62,000 nucleotides of DNA from Glandiceps talaboti (lineage: Eukaryota; Hemichordata; Enteropneusta; Spengelidae). This document shows positions 1 to 13,758 of this stretch, piece after piece. The DNA is taken from NCBI RefSeq assembly GCF_964340395.1, contig NC_135560.1, positions 10,632,598-10,694,597 on the forward strand, given 5' to 3'. Positions within the stretch are counted from its first letter, which is position 1. Each line of letters opens with the position of its first letter. The notes under the pieces are model-generated. The model was not told the DNA's origin, ran no database searches, and saw only the letters and a list, made by a program, of their open reading frames with translations. The translations under genes and the position numbers were made by a program.

Positions 1-1690
1 GGGCACATAGTTAACCATTGGATCTGGGCACATAGTTAACCATAGGATCTGGGCACATAGTTAACCATTGGATCTGGGCACATAGTTAACCATAGGATCT
101 GGGCACATAGTTAACCATTGGATCTGGGCACATAGTTAACCATTGGATCTGGGCACATAGTTAACCATAGGATCTGGGCACATAGTTAACCATAGGATCT
201 GGGCACATAGTTAACCATTGGATCTGGGCACATAGTTAACCATAGGATCTGGGCACATAGTTAACAATATGATCTGGGCACATAGTTAACCATTGGATCT
301 GGGCACAAGTTAACCATTGGATCTGGGCACATAGTAAACCATAGGATCTGGGCACATAGTTAACCATTGGATCTGGGCACATAGTTAACCATAGGATCTG
401 GGCACATAGTTAACCATTGGATCTGGGCACATAACCATAGGATCTGGGCACATAGTTAACCATAGGATCTGGGCACATTGTTAACCATTGGTTCTGGGCA
501 CATTGTTAACCATAGGATCTGGGCACATTGTTAACCATAGGATCTGGGCACATAGTTAACCATTGGATCTGGGCACATAGTTAACCATTGGATCTGGGCA
601 CATAGTTAACCATAGGATCTGGGCACATGGTTAACCATAGGATCTGGGCACATAGTTAACCATTGGATCTGGGGACATTGTTAACCATTGGATCTGGTCA
701 CATTGTTAACCATTGGATCTGGGCACATAGTTAACCATAGGATCTGGGCACATAGTTAACCATAGGATCTGGGCACATTGTTAACCATTGGATCTGGGCA
801 CATAGTTAACCATAGGATCTGGGCACATAGTTAACCATAGGATCTGGGCACATAGTTAACCATAGGATCTGGGCACATAGTTAACCATTGGATCTGGGCA
901 CATAGTTAACCATTGGATCTGGGCACATAGTTAACCATAGGATCTGGGCACATAGTTAACCATAGGATCTGGGCACATAGTTAACCATTGGATCTGGGCA
1001 CATAGTTAACCATAGGATCTGGGCACATAGTTAACAATATGATCTGGGCACATAGTTAACCATTGGATCTGGGCACAAGTTAACCATTGGATCTGGGCAC
1101 ATAGTAAACCATAGGATCTGGGCACATAGTTAACCATTGGATCTGGGCACATAGTTAACCATAGGATCTGGGCACATAGTTAACCATTGGATCTGGGCAC
1201 ATAACCATAGGATCTGGGCACATAGTTAACCATAGGATCTGAGCACATTGTTAACCATTGGTTCTGGGCACATTGTTAACCATAGGATCTGGGCACATTG
1301 TTAACCATAGGATCTGGGCACATAGTTAACCATTGGATCTGGGCACATAGTTAACCATTGGATCTGGGCACATAGTTAACCATAGGATCTGGGCACATAG
1401 TTAACCATAGGATCTGGGCACATAGTTAACCATAGGATCTGGGCACATTGTTAACCATTGGATCTGGTCACATTGTTAACCATTGGATCTGGGCACATAG
1501 TTAACCATAGGATCTGGGCACATAGTTAACCATAGAATCTGGGCACATAGTTAACCATTGGATCTGGGCACATAGTTAACCATAGGATCTGGGCACATAG
1601 TTAACCATAGGATCTGGGCACATAATTAACCATATGATCTGGGCACATAGTTAACCATAGGATCTGGGCACATAGTTAACCATATGATTT
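1..1690. repeat. 25-bp minisatellite with 770-bp higher-order repeat
   Basis: About 67 head-to-tail units of roughly 25 bp, each carrying GATCTGGGCACATAGTTAAC followed by CATAG or CATTG. Rare variants (CAATAT, a shortened CACAAGTT, ATAGTAAAC, a deleted CACATAACC, GGTTCTGG) recur in the same order 770 bp apart: 265/1035, 301/1071, 431/1201. The array is therefore largely two copies of a 770-bp block. It starts at the window edge, so it extends further left. Confidence 0.97.
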
Positions 1691-2506
1691 ATATATATAA
1701 GTGGTCTATTTATTCCGTATTCAGAGGCCATCGGCCCAAAGATACCATATGATTTGGGCACCCTGGATATACAACTTTAAGTTAACACCCTTCACATGAC
1801 ACTTGCTGGAGTTGTACACGTGAAATTGCATTGTCAGATAAGTTGTACTTTGCATGACTTTGATAATTATCTTTGGTATCATACCTGTGACTACATACAG
1901 TACATGATGTCTTGTTAAAGCAAAACAGGCGTAAAATAGTTTGAAAGCAATTCGAGAAAATTTCACTTATTGCCTAAAAAGAAAACAACGACATTCCACC
2001 TCATTATTTTAACCATTATAATATATGTTTTTACTTTAAATCAAATAAAAACTGTTTATAAATATGTCCATATGTTGGCCAATAAATTTCCTTTCTGAAG
2101 GGAAAATTCATTTTATTTATATTTGTTTCCATAATTATATTTATTTATTTTATTTGTTTCTATGTTTGTTTGTTTGTTTGTTGATCTTTTGTATACGTCC
2201 TCCCAACCTTGTTCATTTATCTTTCCTTTGGGTATTGTATCATTTTTATTCTTGTTCGCAAATTTTTAAAATCTTTCTTTTACAGCCTACTGGCAAACAA
2301 TCGTTAAGGGGAAGTTGGGAACACCCAATAATCTGCCAAGTATCAAGAATAGATACTCTAATTTCAATATAATCTAGGTAATTTACAGACGATTTAAGTT
2401 GTATCAAACTCTTTAGATGTAAAAAAAAGGTTTTCAGTTTAAAGATAACTTTGGATAAAGTTCATCGAAATATAGCTACAAAACAGGAAAGCAGAAGAAG
2501 ACTTAC
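1691..2506. other. No gene recognised between minisatellite and signal-peptide exon
   Basis: AT-rich unique-looking DNA with a short TTTG run near 2165-2182. On the minus strand this would be the first part of intron 1 of the gene that starts at 2567. I see no CUB or SMB signature and no convincing exon here. Confidence 0.5.
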
Positions 2507-2567
2507 CTGTAGTTCGCTGCAAAAAGGCGCAAAGACATATTAATGAGAAATAAAGAACAAAACCCAT
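2507..2567 (-). CDS. Signal-peptide first exon of a secreted protein (partial gene, continues left)
   Basis: An ATG at 2567 opens 20 codons reading MGFVLYFSLICLCAFLQRTT, followed by a G and a strong GTAAGT donor (phase 1). Short N-terminus, a hydrophobic LYFSLICLCAFL core and a polar end make a good secretion signal. Length, phase and layout match the first exon of the SMB-CUB gene at 21411-21483, so a neighbouring paralogue on the same strand is plausible. Its other exons would lie beyond the minisatellite, outside the window. It could instead be an isolated chance open frame: one exon is thin evidence. Confidence 0.5.
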
Positions 2568-2875
2568 TCTTTGGTCTTCTATTTTGTACATGTATAAGTT
2601 TGATGAAAACAAAGATGCTCTGGAATCAAGAGATGCCGTGTGAGTAACTTTATACCGAGAAGTGAATTGATGTATCATCTATGCCATGGGTCGCATATGT
2701 CCGAAGGCCTTATCTCCGGTGACGCACGTCGTATCTACATCCATATGATATTTGACGAAGATTTCCCATGAAGAGTGTATTGACGTCAATGGACTTCACC
2801 TTAGCAGGGGATTTCATGTTCATTTTAACAGAGGTCATGTTTACCTCCCATAAGGGAGGTTATGTTATACTTTTA

Positions 2876-2936
<61 letters not shown>

Positions 2937-2937
2937 G
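2876..2937. repeat. (TCTG)n microsatellite
   Basis: About 15 uninterrupted TCTG units. The same tetranucleotide family recurs at 19414, 27200 and 51158 (as CAGA on the plus strand). Confidence 0.98.
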
Positions 2938-4930
2938 GACACGATACCTCAAACACTCTAGCATCTTCTAAATGAACTTGCTACACGTCTTCCATATTTT
3001 AATGACAAATAGCAGTAACAGCATGCACACTACTACAAGTACAATAGACATGTGGTATAATTTCTTGAAGTTCAAAGAAAATCCATGGTACAGTTTCTTT
3101 CATGCAGTGACTGTTTCTATCATTAACTAAATAAAGAGTGTACACTGTGTATGTGATGCTTGTGTGTTATCTTTTTGTGTCTATCTCAACATCAAACTTT
3201 GTTATCAGGCTTGATTGTTTGTTTAATAGCCTGGAAAAGAATTTTTTGAAAAAAAACCACCATAATTTAGAAGATTTTCTGGGAGAATCTCCAGTTCCAC
3301 GCTTGACTGAAAATGAGCAGAACACTTGTGAAGCTGAGCTAACTGAAAACGAATGTTTCCCAGCTCTGAGAAATATGTCCGTAAAAATCGTTTATTTTGG
3401 GAAGAAATTTCTGATTTAGTTTTGTCCTCCCTGAATATAGTGGCAAACTGTCGCTATCTCAACTACAGTTTGCCATCTCAGCGACGTACGTGGTATACTC
3501 ACATCGATTACAAAATTGCAACAATAGCACGGTCTAATCATTTGAAAGTTTGGTCACTATGGATACTTCAATTTGAAGGCGGTCAAATATTTTTTTTTTT
3601 CATGAGGTTAGGCCTGTGGTTCCGATTACACTCAATTTTAGAATAGGTGGGGTGTATATTTTTTTTCATGTGTGAGTGTCTAGTTCAGGTAGTTATGTTT
3701 TCCGTTGTCTTCCATGGTTGCTGTGTTATTGGTTCTTTCCCATCAGATGTACAGCCATTACAGATTGGAAGAAGTTTTATATTGTCTTTTAAAGTTAATG
3801 TCAGTTTCCGCATCCACTATTTCTCACAAGACTTCACAATTTTTGCGATTTTATTATTTTTTCTCGAATACGTAAGAACAGTTTAGGGTCGGTAGTGATG
3901 AGGCCAATCTTAACTAAATGTTGTCAGATAAACATTGATAAAAGGTTTACTATCAATATTGAAATCCGAAACAAACATATGAATAATCATTTTTACATTA
4001 CCTGCTTTTGAAGTACTATCACGGATGACAGAACACAACTTTCTAGTATTCGTAACTTTCCACAATTTTATGTCAGATGATTTAGATTTGTAGAGTTTTG
4101 ACGCAAGGTCACAATGATCTCTTACCTGTCAAGAATGAATACTTAGAACAATGTTGCATTTCGCGAATATTCTTCTGAAATGACAACATTTAAGTTTCAT
4201 CAGTGTCAAATAATAAAGTACAGGCCAGCTGGAAGAACAATGGCTCGAACACATTGTTTAGCTTCTTTTCATATTTGACAATAGTGTTTGGTGCATTGAA
4301 TTAAGGCAACGACACTCTTTAGTTTAATCATTTATGGTGTTGATGATTTTATCGTCCAATCATTTGAGCACTCTGCCTGCCTCTCTCTGTTTATCACCAT
4401 ACATACTAGTATTTTAAGACGTGTTATATAGGAGGAAAGATGACTGATCAACGAACTGGCAGGTGTAATTTGCAATTGTTCCATAATGTTATTTTACCCT
4501 TCACAATATTCAACCACAATGTAGGTCAGCAAGATAGTAAAGTACGTACATTGAATTTTACAATGTCCCACTGCAGGTGTTTGATATCCCCTTGTTCCCA
4601 GGTAGACAAAACGTTACATGGACTCATTATGGTGCAGAAAGATGATGACATGTATAGGTCAAGATGTGACGATGACCTTGCTTTGTGTGAATGCTGACAT
4701 GACGCTAGGTGGGTAGGGTCCCCAAGGTTGGTCCTTCACAAAAAGCCGTGGTAATCTGTATGTATATATTAAATGCAAAGCTGTAATGAATGAACACATT
4801 TAATCTATCTTGTTATTTCTAGCCCAGGAACGATTTGATTGTATATTGCGCGTTATCAAATGACAAGTTTGAAAACTCCATCTGTATCAAGGAAAGCTAA
4901 AAAGTGTCAACCGGCCCATAATACCATACA

Positions 4931-5031
<101 letters not shown>

Positions 5032-5056
5032 TTCTGTCGTTCTGTTAATTTTTGCA

Positions 5057-5225
<169 letters not shown>

Positions 5226-5514
5226 CCAAAAGACCACATCCCACTAGCGATATCACTGGACACCATGAGGAAAATGGTGGGCGACACTTTATCAATCTGA
5301 ACAACGTTCATTTTGTAAATCATCAACTCAACGATTTGAAACAAAGTGAGCATAATTATCAGATTTTATCACTTCCATTGACGTCATCATAAGAATAATT
5401 TTAATATTACTGTACTCTATAATATGACTATAATACAATCCGTTTTCATGAACCCGTAATAACAATAATGCCCGCCACCAAATGTTACTAATAGCGTATT
5501 CACTTTAATAAAAC

Positions 5515-5515
5515 T

Positions 5516-5571
<56 letters not shown>

Positions 5572-5600
5572 TTATTTATTTATTTATTTATTTATTTAAG
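5515..5600. repeat. (TTTA)n microsatellite
   Basis: About 21 TTTA units with one interruption (ATTA) near 5570. Confidence 0.97.
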
Positions 5601-5936
5601 TTAAATTATCCTCGGTAGTTTCAGATTCAAATAGATAGTACTTCTTGCCGAGGAGGTCGAGGCCTTTATAATATCTCTAAACAGTTTGTGACAAAAAGGT
5701 TGTAGTGGGTAAGTATAATGCCTTGATAGTTCTCCTGTCAGTTCGAATTATAGTAAAATCCAACTACAAGTTCATGATTGGTGACGTCAAAACGAAGAAC
5801 GCCTGTTATTACATATGACGAGTTTCAAGGAGACAACTATATCTTCACTGTCTTCAGTTTTATGCATTTCCTGAAATAAATCAAACAAAACGTAGTGAGT
5901 GTCAGCAGAAGTGTGGATTGGATTGCTGCCCTTTAT

Positions 5937-5995
5937 TGCGCGTCTATGTCACGACAACGCGTGTCTACGTCACAACAACGCGTGTCTACGTCACT
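5937..5995. repeat. 21-bp tandem repeat, nearly three copies
   Basis: Units of the form CGCGTGTCTACGTCACAACAA follow each other at 5937, 5958 and 5979; the first copy differs by a few bases. Each unit contains ACGTCA, the core of a CRE/ATF half-site. Confidence 0.85.
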
Positions 5996-6126
5996 GGTTC
6001 TGCTGCGTTCGAAATATAATTATGTCAAAACGTTCAAAATTACCATTATGTCCCTCTATTTATCTTTGATATTACTGGCGCAGGTATAATTATGTTATTC
6101 TCCAATATTTTCCTTCGTTCAGCTGG

Positions 6127-6179
6127 AAAATACTCGTGACCTAAGGGTTGTCAAAGACCCCTTAGGTAACTCGTATTTT
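6127..6179. repeat. Imperfect inverted repeat (stem about 20 bp)
   Basis: AAATACTCGTGACCTAAGGG faces ACCCCTTAGGTAACTCGTAT across a loop of about 9 nt. It lies about 135 bp downstream of the CUB6 exon donor on the minus strand. Confidence 0.75.
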
Positions 6180-6313
6180 CTTAGGCTGAACTAGGAAAAA
6201 TATTGGGAATAACGTCTGATTGTAATACCAACAGAAACATATGACCAGATGATAATCAAAACTTAGCGGGATAAAATTTGCGAAACTGCTTTGTAGACAC
6301 CGAATCAGCTTAC

Positions 6314-6661
6314 CTAAATTTGTCAGCGTAATATTGAAACCGCGGAAATTAAACGAGTAATCAGAGAAAAATCTTATCCAGGTTACATCTCCGTCTGAGA
6401 TGAAGTCATTCGGTAAGTCAAATCCAGAATGTAACCATATTACACTTGAGTTGTTATTTGGGTCATCACCATTCCCGGCAGATAAATAATCAGCATATGG
6501 CTCTGTCACAAAGTCATTAAATTCAACCGATATATTGCTTCCATCCACAGCGTATGTGATCCACTCACAACGTGCGAAGTCAGGGTAGTTGTCTGGATAA
6601 TTTGGAGATGTAACATCGACGCTTGAGTGTCTCGATAGATAGATGGTCTCTGAACAGTTGC
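6314..6661 (-). CDS. CUB6 exon
   Basis: 348 nt, phase 1 to 1, residues about 842-957. It begins NCSETIYLS, then SPNYPDNYPD and CEWITY, and the calcium-site-like segment TEPYADYLSAGNG. It ends FNITLTNL before a GTAAGC donor. It has no vicinal cysteine pair and no C3-C4 cysteines. Confidence 0.93.
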
Positions 6662-9600
6662 CTGTAGAAATGAAGAAAACGCCAGTGACTATAATAAACT
6701 ATATGGCATTAATAAGTTTGCATGATGGGGTATAAATATAGTGCCGTCAAGAATTTCATGCTATAATGATGAAAGCAATTGTCCTTGACAATTCTGAACC
6801 CAGTATGAAATCTAGACTATAGACTTTGGGGTTTCGGTGGCGATCTGATTGTAGATACATTAGTATAATATTCGTTAGGTGAAATGTGCATATATGCCGC
6901 GAAAATAATGACAATGGGAACGAGGTTATTATTTGGGAGATTATGTACAAATTTCACCATTACAAACCATAGTTCAAGATGATAGCACTGTCAGACTGTG
7001 TCGTTTGGGCAATTCCATTATGCCATTATTCCATTTTAGTAAATTTATCTCGAGTATGACATTGTAACTTTTTTATCATATGCAATATAAATTTATATGA
7101 CAAGTAACACAAATGTTCCTCCGTGCTGTCTCTTATTTCTGTGTATATTTGTTTAGGGGCCCGCGTTTATAGGTGTTCGTCACCTGTGTGGGCTGCCTGC
7201 AGCTAACTAATGTCAAAGTTAAATAAATAAATATTTCAAATAACACAACTTACCTGCACATTCTTCAAAGTAATCAGAACAACAGTTATCATTGAGGATA
7301 CAATCCCCAGCACAACTGCAATCAAAATCCCAATTGAAATATCCACATAGGCCTTCACAAGAACCCGCTGTAAAGATGAATCAAAATGAAAGATAACAAA
7401 AGAATTGAGAACTTTAATCAATTTACAGGGTCGCCAAGTTTGTAATATTTTAAAGTGAAGACAGCGATCGAGCGCCAGTAGTGAAAACATCCCGTACATG
7501 CTGATTAAAAAACTGCCCATGTGCAAACATACCGTCACACAATGTCACACACTCGCGCAGACATATTTTTTTAGATATGTTCACACTATCCCGGGACACT
7601 ATCACGGCGAGAGTCTGGGTAACCGAAACTAGTTTACACACAGCGTTTGCCTCACAATGTCCTACAAGCTCAATAAACGAGCATTGTTTGCTTCGGACAC
7701 AATTTCCCCTCCCCCCCTAAACGTACGAACGAAGTTCGCTTATTGATCTTGTGTGACGTTGTGCGATCGTTCCTTACCATCCAAATGCTGAAGAGTTGCA
7801 TAAAAACCACGTGCAGTAATACTGTAATCAGATGCAAATCTCATCCATACTGATCCATCACTTGATACGAAATCACTTGGTAGTGTAGCACCAGAATGCC
7901 TATTAATAACAACATTCTGTCCCGGCACATTTCCGTCGCCAACAGTTAAAAAGTCACTGTCCAGTTCTGTAACGAAATCTTTGAATTCAACGGATATCTT
8001 GCCATCGTATTCAACATAGGCAGTCCACTGGCATCGGGCGTCGTTCGGGTAATTGTCGGGATAATTCGGACTTGTGATGTTTACAACGCCCCCGGTGGGT
8101 ACGATTACTGTTTCAACGCAATCACCTGGATGAAGAATATAAACAAGAACATAAGCGAAAATGTGAACATGTGTTGTGTACGACTTGATGTAAGTAGGTA
8201 ATAGTATAGTATAGTACCAGGATCACTGCCATATATGAAACGGTAGTAATACAGCTCAGTAACAGTCTATATTTGTAGAATGAAATCTTGTGGTACAAAA
8301 CAACAATATTTATCTTATAATGTACTCCCATGGTAAAATGTTGTTGAGTGATCGACATTCGACTATTTCCAATGCTTTGTAACATAAAATCCATTCTTGA
8401 AACTTTTTGACCAATCAGCAAATCGAATGTCAAACAATATTCAAATTATATACAGATTATATTATATATATGCAAATATATGTTAATGATGTCTACCTGC
8501 ACATATTTCATAGTAGTCCTCACAACAATCATCAGTGAAAACACAACTTGATTCACAGCTACAACCAAGAAGACTGTTGTATTCACCACACATTCCCGCG
8601 CATGATGTTCCTAGAAAGTAAACATGTAAGCTTTAAAATTTGTGAGTTAAGATTTTGTTCATGACGTAGAGAAGTTTAGATACTGGGGTTGGAGTCGAAA
8701 TAGTACCACCAACACGTGTTTACAATTTTATAAGTATGTGCAAACAGCGCCACCAGCGACATAGATATCTGAATCAGTAAAGTTGAAGACAGCGCCGCCA
8801 ACGACATTTATGTCTTCTTTATTTCACTGAAGTTGAAAACTTCCAACTGCATATAATGCCACCATACTTCATATCTGCAAGTGGATTTTTACGACTTTCT
8901 GTGCACATAGTAATTTTAACCGAGGAAAACGATCACGGTTGCTCCGTGTAATATGTAGGAAAATCATATCTCAGCAGTCATAAGACTAGTACATTAACAT
9001 GCGCAATAGTTGTAAACAAGCAATGTCCGTCCAGTCCTTCTAAAGTGTCAGAGAGTTCCACAAAACACAAATTAAACTCCCTTTTGGCAAATTGTGCTCA
9101 GAAGTATGACAGTGTCGTGGAACGGTACGGACGCCTGACGCAGTTGACGTTTGAAAGTTTGACCACAGACCCTCCACCAAGGTGGGGGTGGAGGGTCTAT
9201 GGTTTGACCCACCTTCAGTTATCGTGATATTGAAACCTCTGAACGTAAAAGCACTGTCGGCCAGAAATCGTATCCATACTGCACCAGCATACGAAACGTA
9301 GTCCATCGGTGGGCTGTTTCCTCCGAATGCCCAGATTTCACTCGTATTCATACTAGGATGGTCACCATGGCCCGCAAAGATAACATCGCTAGATTCGGTT
9401 AAGAAGTCGGTGAATATGACAGCTAGCATGTTGGCATATCCACTGCCATATACAATCCATTCACAACGTGCATCGTTTGGGTAGTTATTGGGGTAATTTG
9501 GTGACGTTACATGAGCACTGCCGCCAACAGGTAAGGTGATGATATCGTAACAGTCACCTATAAATAAGATCAAGATGGGATACGTTTAAGTATATCAAAC

Positions 9601-12600
9601 GATGTATATGAGTCGGAAACCATTGTCCTCAATTCTCGACCATGTTCATCTGTAACGCTGTACCTTAGATCTCAGTTGGCAATGCTGTATAGTGGTCGGT
9701 CAAAATAATAAGATGAACACTGACGTGTAATCATTTTGGATTCGGTTCTAAATGCTTCCTGTTAAACTTACATGGCAGTGCTTTTTTGACATGCGGTACA
9801 TGCAACACCCGGTCCACTGTATTATAGTCCCTCTAACACAGGCAGAGTTATCAATAAATACATTGTAGATTGAGGAATATATTATTTTTATATAGGTGGG
9901 AGGCAGACAAGTTTCTACCTTATTCTTTAGTTTTTACCTGTTACCATAATTATAAACGTACATAATTAAGTGAGTTTTTTTTACTAGTCTGTATCGTTGA
10001 TTTCTTAATGTCATTCTCAAACCTTAGCCATAAATCCAACAGAATGTGTTACCAATAAGGAAAGTAATAGGGAACTTGCAATCCAGACTGAGCATGCTCA
10101 GATGCAAAGGACTATGTGATTATCTGTGGTTATCGTAATACCTAATCTGGAGCTACTGATAAAATTAACCTCCCACAGTTGTCAGGGTAACTATGAATTG
10201 ATTATTTGTGGTTACAAACAATGTATCGACAATGAATACAATACTAATTGATTAGTATTTATTATTACTTTCCCCATGATGCAACATTTAACATGGCGGG
10301 TTCGCAAGTTCCCTATTAAATGAATTGGAATAATAGCACTTTGCATAGTATGTTGGAACTTCGGAGGACTGTACATGTGTATTACATTTCATGGTTTGAT
10401 AAGAACAGTGTTGTGGCCTCTTTATGTACTGTGATAGCTCATATTCGCATATTGAATTTAAAGTTCCCTGGCATTTCATGTACATGTAAAGGGGCCATAA
10501 AAGTCTTCTTATCAAATCGTTAAATGTAATATAAGTCTATGATGTACTTCCAACATGCTGTGCCAAGTGTTATTAATCCAATTCGTTTATTTACTTCCCC
10601 TGTTTGTAACAAGTTCTACTTGTTAACGCTTGCATGTCGTTGGTTGTATGTTGGATTATTTGGCCTACCTGCACAAACCTGGAAGTAGTCTCCACAGCAA
10701 GAATCTTCAATCATACAATTCAGTTTACAACTACATTGGTGGTTGTCATTGTATGCATTACAGTAGCCAACACATGAACCGTACACTACGAAATAACATT
10801 GGGAGAAGCAAAGTTAAAAACATAGACAACCAACACGCTGAATGTTGAAGATAGCAGTTTTGTCAACATGTGCAGTCGATGAAGGCAGTCGTACAAAAAG
10901 CTTTTCATGAACATACACGATTTTTCAGTAGGGTGAGATTTTTATTGGAAAGTAACAGGGAAAACAGCTAGTATTTCAACGGGAAAAACTCGTATGTCAG
11001 CTGAGAGGGCAATGGTGAAAGGGAAAGGTATCGGCAACGTGGGCAGTGTTTGAGCATTGTCGAATTTGATTAATCTAATGGCGTAGATAAATGTTTGTTT
11101 AAAGAGAAAATGAAGCTGAATGAGAGAGGGAGAGAGAGAGAGAGAGAGAGAGATAGAGAGATAGAGAGAGAGAGTGTGTGTGTGTGTGCGGGGGGGGGGG
11201 TACATACGAAAATGTTTCATTTTCCTTTTAATCATAAGTTTGACTAAAAACTTTCAACATAGGTCATTAACTATTTGTGACTTTTTTTCGAATTCATTCT
11301 TTTAAAAAAAAATAACTCATTGGTTGCACCTGATAAATTCAGTCAAAATGGATAACCAAGTGTGAAACAAAATTGACTAAAGTCTGTGTTTGTTACTCAA
11401 TGCATTGCAAAAAGCTAAACAAAAATGTGTAAAAAGTTTAAATTGTTATTGTACGTACAATAACAAACATTTTCACATGTTCATTAATCTTTTGCCAATT
11501 GTACTGAGTTACAAACAAGGACTTAGCATATGTTGTTTCACATTGATTTTTCAAGTACGAAGCCATGATAAAATATTTTATAAATGTAATCCAAAATAAA
11601 TGCACAATCCTCATCCATATGCATATGGCCACTTTAAGATGACTCTTACCGATATCAGTGAGCTGTACATGTAAACCTTTATAGGTCGAACTTTCATCAC
11701 TTGTAAATCTCAACCAAACCGCTCCGTCATCTGATAAATAATCTTCAGGTCTGATAAAACCTGAATGACTCCAAATAACACTGGTCGTTTCATCAGGTTC
11801 GTAGCCATTCCCTGCAGAGTAGTAGTCACAACACTGCTCAGTAAAAAAATCATGATGTGTTACATAGATTCGTGTTCCTGCTTCCGTGTCTACAACCCAC
11901 TGACAGCGGGCGTTGTTTGGATAGTCCAGGGGGTAGTTCGGGGTTGTTATGTCCACGCTTTCTCCCCTTCCAAGGGTTATATTCCAGGTACAGTTACCTA
12001 AGAAAGAGAATTGAAAATTATTATTGATCAAATTACCATCATATTTCACATCAGTATATGGGTAAATATCATGTTTTATTAAGAACGAAGTTTGCATGGC
12101 ATATGACTGAACCTTCTTCAAGCCCTGGGATTGGGACAGGGTCTGGAATGTGCCGCCAAAACGGTTGAATAGCTTGACATGGGTCATCTTCTTCCAACAA
12201 CTGTCCAGTCATATGAACAATAAATAATATGGGTATATTCTTATGCTTTCGAAATATATAACACTTTTTGGAATAACTATTAAAAATAGAAAACAATAGT
12301 ATGCGAATTGTAACGTGTCCACAATTTGTCTAAATGATACATGAGTTGTTAATGGAACAAAATTAGCGGACCTCAACAACTGAAATCCTAGAATTGCGCC
12401 ACCTCGGCCAGTGTCGGAATATATTGGGGTAATGTGAGGCGTGTAAGTCAGCTTCTGAAGTCTTACTTATCCCGTGTAGTCTTATCATGAACCATGGGCC
12501 CATTTTAAGCTGCCGGTGGGGCAGATCACCTTGGTCCCCCCCCCCCACATACCTTTACGCGATATCACACGATGGAAATGAATGAAGCTGCAAAAGAGAT

Positions 12601-13678
12601 TTTTTTATGCGTATGAACATTGTTGATAAGAGCCTTGTGTATAAACCCCCGTCACAACATTCGTATGGTGACTCAGTCCACAATCAACGATGTTTGTATG
12701 GTTTCACAGCCCTTCTGAGAGATTGAAATACATCTGATTTGGACTGAACACACTACAGGAATATTAATGTTTTTGACGTGAGGTTCTTATCAATCGCATT
12801 TATCTGTCAGATCACTGGACAGGTGTGTCCATTCCATTTTTTTGTGTGCAGTCAATTAATTTTCATTGTACAACGATGAGTGACGTCACTTTCTGTCACT
12901 AGTTGCAATACATGTATCAACGGTAACAAACTTTCAAAAATGTTGAATGAGGAATGGTCCCATATTTGACACGAGAGACATGTATAATATCCTGAAAGGA
13001 TGTTGAAACAATAGACGTGAACATATACCCTACTCGAAACAAAACAGACATTTAAGATAAGTTTAAAAAGAGAAAGTTTTGAGACATACCTGCACATACT
13101 TCGAAATAGTCCACACAACAATCGTCAGAACGGAAACAATCATAATAGCAACTACAGCCATGTCTTTCATTGTAAGCACCGCAGTAGCCTTCACATGACC
13201 CATGACCTAGAAACAAACAAAAGCAATCCTTGGTACGTTTGATTATGCATCCCGGGGAGCCTCGGATTGGGGTCAATGACGTCACTGGGGAGCCTGGAGA
13301 CTCCCAGAGTTGCATAATCGACAACAACCCTCGTCACAGACTGCAGTCAAATTCAAATCCACGATTTTTTTTCAAGTATTTTGGTGCTGTGCAAAAATTG
13401 ACTTTATTTTTAACAGAGAAATTGTTTCATGACAAACTTGTGACTTCTTACTGCCAATGTTCTTATGAGTTTTATCTAGCGCCCTCTCTTCCTGAACGTT
13501 TATTTTAGTTGCACTTGTTTAATGTACATAATTCTGATTTATCTCCAACAACCAACATGATTGTGTACCTCAACAATGAGCCTTGAACCTTGAATTACCA
13601 AACTATCGACGTGATAAACCGTTACATATTTTTTTTGCAGAATGACGACTTCGGCCATTGGAAACAATCTTTTTCTTG

Positions 13679-13758
<80 letters not shown>

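Noticed and set aside
1-1690. CRISPR-like array
   Set aside because: Units are contiguous with no unique spacers and the context is eukaryotic; it is a minisatellite.
5640-5700. Candidate last exon of the SMB-CUB gene (acceptor CTGTTTAG, then three codons and a stop, with AATAAA repeats after)
   Set aside because: Only three codons and the AATAAA motifs come from the (TTTA)n tract; too weak to annotate.
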